Source: Mactromeris polynyma (Eukaryota > Mollusca > Bivalvia > Venerida > Mactridae). From it: a stretch of 64,000 nucleotides of DNA. The stretch covers positions 27,408,619 through 27,472,618 of the forward strand of contig JASFXZ010000001.1 in the NCBI GenBank assembly GCA_032209605.1, read 5' to 3'. This document shows positions 39,506 to 49,270 of the stretch, piece by piece; the first letter of the stretch is position 1, and each line of letters opens with the position of its first letter. The notes below the pieces were generated by a model. It was not told the DNA's origin, did not search any database, and was given only the letters and a program-made list of their open reading frames with translations. The position numbers and the translations under genes are program-made.

Positions 39506-40974
39506 TAGGGATGGGAACGAATGCTCGATTACTCGAGTACTCGGTAATTTGACCGATTATTGAATAGTAAAACTGGTATACGAGTACTTAAACCCTAGTC
39601 GATATCTATCCCTAATATTCGAGGTGTGATCAGATCACACCTTAATTAAGCCTAAGTCCCACCATCATGACTCTGGGGTGCGAATGGGTACGAATGTAGA
39701 CATCGTGGACATTCCTCTTAATTCGTACAGGGTTCTTATTTGAGTCCTGGCGATTCGGGGCAGTTCTCCTCTATTCGCGGGAGGGCCACGACAGTTTTGA
39801 AATGTTCAAACCATTCGTGGTCAAGTAACGATTTAAGTGTGTTCGTACTGCATTCTTACTGCGTTCGTACTGGTGCGTACTGGTGCGTACTGGCATTCTT
39901 CCCCTACCGTAGCAATTCATGATGGTGGCTGTCAATCATTTTCTCACGCTCCAAGCAAAATGTAGTACGCTATACCACGAACCACTACACATCCAGTACG
40001 AACCTGTATTCGTATCACTTTCGTGTCACAATCATAACGCAATCATGGTGGTTCGCAGTGGTTTTTGGTGGTTCGTACTGATTTGTGGACATTCCTACGG
40101 CATTCTTACTGTGGTCGTAGTGAGTTCGTGTGGGTTCGTATCTTCTTAATTCTTACTGCAAGCGTATCGCGTTCTTACTGCTGTCTCACTGCATTCTTGT
40201 GGCATTCGTACCATTGCGTTCAATTTGCGTACGGCATGCGTAGGGAACTCTCTCTTGGGTCAGTACATGGCAAACCACTACGACTTTTTCATTCTTCCAT
40301 ATTCGCCGGTATTCGTGCCTAAAGTCGTGACAGTTGGACTTGGGCTTTAATCGTCTTAAATCCTTAATCGCCGGCCCAATCTCGCTTATTGCAGATGGTA
40401 TACAAACATAAGGCATGCCTGACCTTCCGCCGTTAACTGTTTACGCTGTATATCTGTATGTCTATGACCCTTTCATGAATATTAAGCTGAGCAATTTTTA
40501 CGAAGACTTTAGTTACTATTTATTCTAGTGTTGTGTTGATTTTGGACATTGAAGAACTTGCTTATATATCACTAACTGCAATTTGTTTAATCACGACGTG
40601 TAAATCTATGTACATTTTTGTACTAAGAACATCCACGGACTTGTGACATTCATAGCACGAGTCCTTTGAAATAAAGCTTTATTTATGATTATTTGAATCG
40701 TTTTATTGGAATTCGTATAAGTGAAAGTGTTTGTATTTGGTTAATTAGATGGCAGTGTGGTTTAATATTTAATTAACAACAAACTGTATTATCCATTTGG
40801 TTAGACAAACAAAACGGTGAAATTACGACGCTGGATTAATTGTATAACAAGACATGTACGCTTTACCCTGTACATAAATTATACTCATTTATTACTGTTT
40901 CGAATACTCGAGTACTTGATCAAAAGGATGGCCAAGTACTAAAGTCCTGATTTTAGAATTCATTCCCATTCCTA
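39506..40974. mobile_element. hAT-like non-autonomous element with nested inner inverted repeats
   Basis: Ends TAGGGATGGGAACGAAT and, inverted, TAGGAATGGGAATGAAT, with ACTCGAGTACT motifs just inside, are typical of hAT-like termini. Flanking 8-mers (cctaaaac / cctttctt) agree only in part, so the duplication is eroded. Inside, 39643-40352 has its own inverted ends (TTAAGCCTAAGTCC / TTAAAGCCCAAGTCC) and is crowded with TTCGTA and ATTCTTACTG words. No transposase frame is seen. Absent from copy A. Confidence 0.68.
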
Positions 40975-41066
40975 CCTTTCTTCTATTCTGACGGCGCCTA
41001 TCATCAATTTATAATTGTTAAGTGACAGAAAAAAAAATACGAAATACCTTTAAAATATTTACGTAC

Positions 41067-41259
41067 CTAATGTAACAACGCATCCATGGGATTTTGAGCT
41101 CGGTAAACCTATCCATATTATCAACAAAACCGAACACAATTTCATTGCAAATAGCACTCACGTATCACCGTACCATTCTCATTAACTGGTACATATCAAT
41201 ACACTACTTATCAGATACAGCAAATATACTAGTACTAAGTTAATAATTAATTGAAGCAT
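41067..41259 (-). CDS. Candidate two-exon secretory-signal cassette, copy B
   Basis: Exon 41259-41193 reads MLQLIINLVLVYLLYLISSV then LI, a strong signal peptide, with donor ATAT|gtacca. Exon 41108-41067 (acceptor tggatag|GT, donor TTAG|gtacgt) reads LPSSKSHGCVVTL. They join through a shared cysteine codon and leave phase 1, as receptor exon 1 does. No third exon was found to the left, so it could be the broken 5' end of a secreted or receptor protein. Splice sites are by eye. Confidence 0.3.
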
Positions 41260-41468
41260 TAGCGTCACAGCAATTTGAAACAAAAACAAACTGACTGTAG
41301 TCATCCGTGTTTCATTGAATTGTCGATAGATCCATACATTCATTTGTGCAAATGTGTCAATATTGGTACGAAAATCCGTTGCCTTTCATGAATTAATCTA
41401 CTTTCATCAATTATCGGGTTATTATCCTCTTGTAAGCAATTTAGTCATATTACACAACAAGAGGGTCA

Positions 41469-41562
41469 TATTGACCCTCAACCGTTTACCTGAGTTTGAC
41501 ATTTTGACCCTCAACCGCTTACCTGAGTTTGACATATTGACCCTCAACCGCTTACCTGAGTT
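41469..41562. repeat. 33-bp repeat, 3 copies
   Basis: Unit ATTGACCCTCAACCGCTTAC + CTGAGTTTGACAT. The first copy overlaps a short palindrome GAGGGTCA-TAT-TGACCCTC at 41461-41479. Confidence 0.92.
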
Positions 41563-41588
41563 ACCGGTCGAAAAGACATTTATCTCAT

Positions 41589-42806
41589 AGAAGCAACATA
41601 TACCTGTAGAAGCAACACATACCCGTAGAAGCAACACATACCCGTAGAAGCAACACATACCCGTAGAAGCAACACATACCCGTAGAAGCAACACATACCC
41701 GTAGAAGCAACACATACCTGTAGAAGCAACACATAACCGTAGAAGCAACACATACCTGTAGAAGCAACACATACCTGTAGAAGCAACACATAACCGTAGA
41801 AGCAACACATACCCGTAGAAGCAACACATACCTGTAGAAGCAACACATACCTGTAGAAGCAACACATACCTGTAGAAGCAACACATAACCGTAGAAGCAA
41901 CACATAACCGTAGAAGCAACACATACCTGTAGAAGCAACACATACCTGTAGAAGCAACACATACCCGTAGAAGCAACACATACCTGTAGAAGCAACACAT
42001 ACCTGTAGAAGCAACACATAACCGTAGAAGCAACACATACCCGTAGATGCTACACATACCCGTAGAAGCAACACATACCCGTAGAAGCAACACATACCCG
42101 TAGAAGCAACACATACCCGTAGATGCTACACATACCCGTAGAAGCAACACATACCCGTAGAAGCAACACATACCCGTTGAAGCAACACATACCTGTAGAA
42201 GCAACACATAACCGTAGAAGCAACACATACCCGTAGATGCTACACATACCCGTAGAAGCAACACATACCCGTAGATGCTACACATACCCGTAGAAGCAAC
42301 ACATACCCGTAGAAGCAACACATACCCGTAGAAGCAACACATACCCGTAGATGCTACACATACCCGTAGAAGCAACACATACCCGTAGAAGCAACACATA
42401 CCTGTAGAAGCAACACATACCTGTAGAAGCAACACATACCTGTAGAAGCAACACATAACCGTAGAAGCAACACATAACCGTAGAAGCAACACATACCTGT
42501 AGAAGCAACACATACCTGTAGAAGCAACACATACCCGTAGAAGCAACACATACCTGTAGAAGCAACACATACCTGTAGAAGCAACACATAACCGTAGAAG
42601 CAACACATACCCGTAGATGCTACACATACCCGTAGAAGCAACACATACCCGTAGAAGCAACACATACCCGTAGAAGCAACACATACCCGTAGATGCTACA
42701 CATACCCGTAGAAGCAACACATACACTTAGAAGCAACACATACCCGTTGAAGCAACACATATCCGTAGAAGCAACACATACCCGTTGAAGCAACACATAT
42801 CCGTAT
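41589..42806. repeat. 19-bp minisatellite (about 64 units) with higher-order structure
   Basis: Unit GAAGCAACACATACCCGTA with CCTGTA and ACCGTA variants and a GATGCTACACATACCCGTA type. The order of variants from about 41800 to 42145 repeats almost exactly 570 bp (30 units) later. Minus-strand frames read CVASTGMC-type repeats in all frames and are artefacts (57 bp = three units). Confidence 0.95.
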
Positions 42807-42825
42807 ACCAATGGTTCGTAGCTCA

Positions 42826-43828
42826 GTGAAGTTTGCATAGGAATCTAACATCGTACCTCAACTTTGAATAATGGTTCAATACAGAGCCAGCATAGCAATC
42901 TAACACCGTACCTCAACTTTGAATAAAGGTTGAATACAGAGCCAGCATAGCAATCTAACACCGTACCTCAACTTTGAATAAAGGTTGAATACAGAGCCAG
43001 CATAGCAATCTAACATCGTACCTCAGCTTTGAATAAAGGTTGAATACAGAGCCAGCATAGCAATCTAACATCGTACCTCAACTTTGAATAAAGGTTGAAT
43101 ACAGAGCCAGCATAGCAATCTAACATCGTACCTCAACTTTGAATAATGGTTCAATACAGAGCCAGCATAGCAATCTAACATCGTACCTCAACTTTGAATA
43201 ATGGTTCAATACAGAGCCAGCATAGCAATCTAACATCGTACCTCAACTTTGAATAAAGGTTGAATACAGAGCCAGCATAGCAATCTAACATCGTACCTCA
43301 ACTTTGAATAAAGGTTGAATACAGAGCCAGCATAGCAATCTAACATCGTACCTCAGCTTTGAATAAAGGTTGAATACAGAGCCAGCATAGCAATCTAACA
43401 TCGTACCTCAACTTTGAATAAAGGTTGAATACAGAGCCAGCATAGCAATCTAACATCGTACCTCAACTTTGAATAAAGGTTGAATACAGAGCCAGCATAG
43501 CAATCTAACATCGTACCTCAACTTTGAATAAAGGTTGAATACAGAGCCAGCATAGCAATCTAACATCGTACCTCAACTTTGAATAAAGGTTGAATACAGA
43601 GCCAGCATAGCAATCTAACATCGTACCTCAACTTTGAATAAAGGTTGAATACAGAGCCAGCATAGCAATCTAACATCGTACCTCAACTTTGAATAAAGGT
43701 TGAATACAGAGCCAGCATAGCAATCTAACATCGTACCTCAACTTTGAATAAAGGTTGAATACAGAGCCAGCATAGCAATCTAACATCGTACCTCAACGTT
43801 GAATAAAGGTTGAATACAGAGCCAGCAT
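42826..43828. repeat. 55-bp minisatellite (about 18 units)
   Basis: Unit CAATCTAACATCGTACCTCA, ACTTTGAATAAAGGTTGAAT, ACAGAGCCAGCATAG. Unrelated to the 55-bp array at 14605. It starts within about 20 bp of the end of the 19-bp array. Confidence 0.95.
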
Positions 43829-43873
43829 GAGCTCTTTGTTCGATAGTAGGTTAAGTCGAATAACGATGTCAGT

Positions 43874-43922
43874 GCTGGCTCTGTATTCAACCTAGGTCGT
43901 TAGTCAATGTTGATGTACGATG
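43874..43922. repeat. Inverted monomer closing the 55-bp array
   Basis: GCTGGCTCTGTATTCAACCT is the exact reverse complement of 43807-43826 in the last unit, and AATGTTGATGTACGATG continues the match to the monomer. The array thus ends in a hairpin with a 47-base loop. Confidence 0.88.
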
Positions 43923-43924
43923 TA

Positions 43925-44670
43925 CGTTCACTTAACTATTGTTTATTATGTTCTGCCACTTTATTATACCTGTGTGATTTTCTAAATATATGTCTAAACC
44001 TCTCTGTACTATATGGTGTCATATTCTTGTTCGCTGACATAATTATATCATTCTCAACTTGAATTGTTTCCTGCATTACTTTATGTTTATGCAAGAAACG
44101 CAGCGAAATGCGAACTTCGATTGTAATTAAATGGCTTGAAAATTGAAAAAACATTGACGTAAATCCTTTAAGGGTTTATTGATTGATTTTAATAATAAAT
44201 GAAACCGATGTCATTAAATTTCGTAATTGAATGGTGGACGTTGCATAGCGTTTGATTAGCGAAATGCAAACATTCCGAGTTAATAAGAATACGTAGATTC
44301 AAAGAGATAACGATTGAACATAAATAGACAAACAGTGTTTAAATATTTGATTGCTCAATATAAAATATTTGTTTTAGAAAAATGAGGTACAAATATGACG
44401 ATTAATTATTTGGTAGTGTACCATGCGCTGTTTGAAAATAATACAATACGATACAATAGAATAAAGTTTATGAAATCAATGCATGATTTACATGTAAATA
44501 ATTGGTACAGACACGTACAACATACGCCGAGATTAAGACAATTATTCATTTAAATCGTAAAATATATCGCTATCATTGTTTTATACTGTATGATTTGACG
44601 AAGAGACCGATTGGTGGAAAAGTAGTATAGGTTTAGTGTGTCGGATTCCTGATCCGATGTAAAGAGTTCA
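43925..44670. other. Unassigned intergenic DNA
   Basis: AT-rich; nothing recognised. Confidence 0.4.
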
Positions 44671-44672
44671 AG

Positions 44673-44909
44673 CTACCCCCCTATTCAAGTTACCCCCTCC
44701 CCGCTTATCTGCGATCGATTTCATATTATGAAAACGTATATAGATAAACATGAATAAGGGAATGACGGGGGTAAACTGAAAGCGTAGGGGGTAGCTTCAA
44801 GTTAACACCCCAGGGATAATCTAAATCGATTTCATCTTTCTTCCCGGTAATTAAAACCCTGTTTTATATTACCGGCGGGGGTAACATAAAACGGGGGTAG
44901 TCTGAAATC
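44673..44909. mobile_element. Small TIR/foldback element rich in GGGGGTA
   Basis: Left end CTACCCCCCTATTCAAGTTA and, inverted, right end CTACCCCCGTTTTATGTTAC. Internal inverted copies of GGGGGTA(A/G) and TCGATTTCAT occur. No open frame. A flanking target duplication was not found. Confidence 0.6.
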
Positions 44910-46365
44910 GCTACACCGTAGGTCTTAGGTTTAGCGGGATTCCTAAGAGCTCTACACAATTTATGACCAAGGAGAGAGTGTTGGTAATTGACCCTGGAGC
45001 AAAGACATCAATGTAAGATGCACTTATCTTTTAAACTCTAGAAATGTTTCAACCTATTTGTGAACAGAATTTCGGCAATAAACTGTGTATATTTACTTTG
45101 CTTATAGGTTTCCATGTGGACAACGAATGACTTAAAATATGCTCAGTAAACGAAACTATACAGTCGCTGTCTTAAACTGCCATCATTGAGCAGTATACAT
45201 ATCGCCTATAACAGATGCGTATGGCGATATGTTTACATTATATTTATTCAATAACTTATTGCGAAAGTATATACCCTCATGAATGAAAGCAATGATACCG
45301 TATTAAGTCACGAAGCATTCATTAGCTATGTCAACAGCTGCTGAAGATTGTTCTGACTGTGTAATTAATAACGTTGTCACTACTACGATTTCTGCGAGAA
45401 TTCTGCTTTTGTTTGAGATCTTTTGTATTCTTAATTACACGTATCGACCATAGCTTATCAACAATAGTGTTTTGTGACAGAAGTCGACTCATTATAAACG
45501 TTAATGTTTGAACCAACAGAAGTCATTGTTTCTGTTCTCTGTGTGTCCTGGTAATATCTAGGTTTTAACTTATTTATTTTAACCGATTTAGAATGAAGTA
45601 AACAACTTATATAAATCATTCCGGGTGACAGCTTTCAGTGTCCCTAGTCTCGTGCCTGGATAGTGTAATGTTTGCGGTTCAACTTCGCCTAAGGTGGTAT
45701 TTGAACTCGAGGTCTTTCGGTCAGGAGCCACTCGAGCAATATGATTTCCACAGAGATTTGGCGGCATCAAATACCTCTTATTACAGAGACAATTAGCAGT
45801 TATTGGTAAGAATTCAAGTATGTATGGTTGAATGGCCTCTTTAACTTACCAGAATTGTTCGCAGTGATTGTAAATACTACTTTGCGCTTTCAGTAATATT
45901 ATCGAGGTAACATTTCACAATGTGTGGTCAATTGACACTGGTATCGAACGGCTTTAATCGGTAAATGTCGTGTATGGAATGAAAATATCTTGACTTTTCC
46001 TGAATATAATAATTGGTTATTCTTGGTATGAGACCAAAAATAATGTATTCTAACAATGCCTATGTTTTTGCAAACTATCTTAACGTTTCCCTCTTTAATA
46101 AATTCTTAAACTTGTGTTGTATTTTATGAGCTTTTATTTACTACTGTCATCATTCAGTAGTATTTCCTTTTATTTTTGTTATAGTGATAATTACAATAAT
46201 TGTGTTTTAAAATGCATTGTATGTACTGTATAGATGATTATTGTAAATGTTCTTATACCGAAATAAATTTATCTGTTTATCTTGAGTTCAACTGTAATAA
46301 TTGTATTAATCTACTGATATGTAATCACCGATTAATTAATACATTACGTTGAATTATCATGTAAA
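44910..46365. other. Unassigned intergenic DNA
   Basis: A box B-like patch on the minus strand near 45693 (CGAGTTCAAATACC) hints at an old SINE; otherwise nothing. Confidence 0.35.
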
Positions 46366-46668
46366 ATGAGCCATTCTCTTCTAACATCGACAAGCAGCTT
46401 AATTGAAAGCAAATCATGTTACGATGCGTTGCTTGACCGTCTGGCAAAAGTCACATTTGTCAACATAAAACCCAATAATTTCCACAAGCAGCTGACACCT
46501 TCCCCCTGCATGAATCAGAGTTGGAAGACGAATGACCGGAGTGAAGTGTCACATATGGACATGAACCTCCCAGCTCGGGAAGTATTCACGGACCTCCCGG
46601 GTGACAGTCTTGTGCTGGAATCATTGAGCAAACCGGGCGGGTTATGTTTGAGATGGAATGGAATCTAA
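46366..46668 (+). other. 100-codon open frame, unrecognised
   Basis: Runs from ATG (MSHSLLTSTSSLIESKSCYD) to TAA (LCLRWNGI) and is more GC-rich than its surroundings. No signal peptide, membrane span or known motif. It could be a fragment of a mobile element or a chance frame. Confidence 0.2.
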
Positions 46669-47340
46669 CTATTTGTGAAGAGTGCACCCTCCAAATATGT
46701 CTGGCTTTATCTTTCTTAACGCTGCAAACACCCTATTTCGATTGTTAAATTGAATAAGCAAATGTATGTATGGCAAACAGTACATAACGTAATGCAGATT
46801 GATAAAACAATATCTGAACATTTGTGCTCATTATAGATTCTTGTTCATATTAAAAGTTCAAGTAACCATTTTTCTATTAAGATGTCTGTAGATATTCTAG
46901 AATGTTGATACTTTGATGTGTGTCCCAAGTCTACTGCTTTATCGAAAGAACGCGAAACAAATGCATGTAAACACTTGATGAGACATGGGCAATAGACAGC
47001 GCTGACCATGCAGAGCTCTGATTGATATCAGGCGAGATTTCTAGCTAGCTACCATTCTAAGCCATTCTAAAGACCAAGCGTGATGTATAATGTATACAAG
47101 GACGATAAATTAAACAATTAACTATGTAAATTCCTTATAAGTGTTCGTTTATCAACAAGTTTGCTTGATTTCCAATGCAATTTCCATTTCCACTTCGATT
47201 TCTTGATCAGCAATGTTTTCGTACTATGGAACCTGGTCCTAAATCTTTTTATAGGCATGTTTACGTATTACAGTGATGTACTAGTGTTTGAGTGATTGTA
47301 TGACAAGTGTACGGCAATTCCTTCTCTACTTCTTCAATCA
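46669..47340. other. Unassigned intergenic DNA
   Basis: Nothing recognised. Confidence 0.4.
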
Positions 47341-47645
47341 CTTAAGTTGTTCGGTAAAACAAGCAGTTCTATGGAAAATTTCGACAGTCCAATCGCTTAA
47401 CTACGAGAACTACTTTTTTCCGGAAGTGGCGCAAGAATAACAGGTAAGTGAATCGGTTAAAAATAGTTCAACATCTGAGCGTAACCTGAATAACATACTC
47501 AATATTGGTAGTAATCTTTACTGCGCAATTGAATTTGATGGCTCAACAATGGAAACAATGATTCGTTCTTTCTGTGAATCCTGAAGTGTTGCATACAAAA
47601 CCACTGTTCAATACCGAACAACGACAGTACTTTCAGCGCTTTGAT
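47341..47645 (-). repeat. Short derivative of a dispersed element
   Basis: Read on the minus strand, its first part (47645-47561, CAAAGCGCTGAAAG...TTCACAGAAAG) matches 54347-54418. Its last part (47443-47341, CTGTTATTCTTGCGC...ACCGAACAACT) matches 58688-58822, in the same order. The two blocks are 117 bp apart here and 4.27 kb apart there, consistent with an internally deleted copy of a longer element. Confidence 0.6.
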
Positions 47646-49240
47646 TATTAATTGTTACGAAAGCGTTGGTTTCTCAAATATCAAGACCGACTTATTGCCG
47701 GGATGCGTTGTGGTTGTATAATCAACAAATAATTCCTAATGCTCAGGTAGTAAAACGCATAATCTATAGTTAATGTTAATAAACAATCGGGTACATGTGA
47801 TTTTCAATAAAATATTAATGGTTAATGCAGTAGCAGAGGTTGAAATGCGTAACATATAGTATCCTTTTTATGCATAGCTTCGTCTGTCTGATTTACATTA
47901 ACTTGCTAACCATACACTATAATGTAATGACAACTTTGTGAAGAATTTGCGAGTTCAACTAGTTATCGCCAAGTGTGTACGTTGTTTTAATGACTGTTTA
48001 TATTAATTAGAATATTATTCATTGGTTTATAGAAATGAAATCCTATTCAATGTTCTGATAAACAAGTGCAATTATACCTTATCTCCGAGCTAATTGTGAT
48101 GCCGTTGTGTTTCATCAATGTCATGATTACTGGCTTTACTGCAGACGAAATCCATGATGCCACCCGTTAGAGTTTTGTCGTTATATACCATTTAAAATAT
48201 GAATATGAAATATAATAACTATACAAATGAAGTACATTTAACCTTCTTTTACTACGAAATCATTACCATAGTCTATATCGGTAAAATGTTTGAATATGGT
48301 AACATTATGCAATCATATAAACGCGAGCATAATGTAATAGTTATAAATACATGGTATACAATCATTGTTTAATTGTTGGAATATGTTTATGATTGCTTAT
48401 ATTTAAAAAGGATGTTTGAGATGTGATGATAATTCACGTGTATATTTTATGGGGACCATAATTGCTGTCTATATGTATAAACTGTTTATATAATTTTGAA
48501 TGCGCATTGTCCATCAAATTGCATCCATGGGATTTCACCACCGAAGTACATACACCACTGTATTAAGTGTAAGCATACACCATTAACTATTAATTTATAT
48601 GATGTTCGACGCGAGAGTCGTTCGAATGCAAACTTAACTGGTCATTGTATGTCATGTGCCGTTTGATTCACTTTAGTAGTTGCAATTATTATTTCCAGTA
48701 TGATTCCGGTGCATTTGAAACATTTTTATCGCATTTCGACCCTTTTTCCTTCGTTAAGGAATTCCATCACACCCTGGTTCATGTACCGCATAATTAACCA
48801 ATCTAATCAAATTTCTGACTCCAGCCATTGAAAAAGTAAAAGGCGATCCATTGATGCATTCTACTTATGACATATGTAGGTCATCAGTCACTTGTAAGTC
48901 ACCAGTCACTTGTAACTCGGCGAAACCTGATCATAAAAGTGGTTCTGTGGTTAAGCTTGTTCTTCGATTGTATAAGTTCGCGAGTGTGTTACTTTATGCC
49001 ACGTTTCTACAACGTGGTATCATACACATACACACACGCACGCACACACGAATAATGTATTATGTAACATTCCAGCTTTAGTATAGTTATCTGTTACATC
49101 AGTACACTAGCCTAAATTACATGTAGTTTCAACTGATTGCGTTTTGAGAACCTATATGTAACAGTAAACGGCTTAATGAAGCAAGTTCAAATCATGAGAG
49201 ATTCAATGAAACATATATTAATTACAATAGTTATTTATAA
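47646..49240. other. Unassigned DNA downstream of the C1q gene
   Basis: Contains a short CA-type microsatellite at 49021-49051. It also has a 20-base match (AAATTGCATCCATGGGATTT, 48514-48533) to the cassette exons at 37716 and 41067, but without a donor site. Confidence 0.45.
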
Positions 49241-49243
49241 TGT

Positions 49244-49249
49244 TTTATT
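49244..49249 (-). promoter_or_regulatory. Probable polyadenylation signal of the C1q gene
   Basis: AATAAA on the minus strand, 22 nt after the stop codon at 49271; a very short 3' UTR. Confidence 0.45.
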
Positions 49250-49270
49250 TACTGTTGTTTCTATGACAGA

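Larger units (their letters stand above)
38428..41478 (+). repeat. Tandem duplication, copy B (hAT-like insertion inside)
   Basis: Partner of copy A, starting about 3.2 kb away. It contains a plus-strand open stretch (HLNGRTLDEQLGIMHYGE, RVLPGGVTTREVIQA; 38618-38730). In copy A this stretch is interrupted by an insertion with stops after GIM. Its product is unrecognised and it may not be coding. The right end of B runs straight into 33-bp and 19-bp tandem arrays. Confidence 0.85.

Noticed and set aside
41422..42838. Cysteine-rich CVASTGMC repeat protein
   Set aside because: The 19-bp unit gives open frames in all three minus frames; no gene context.
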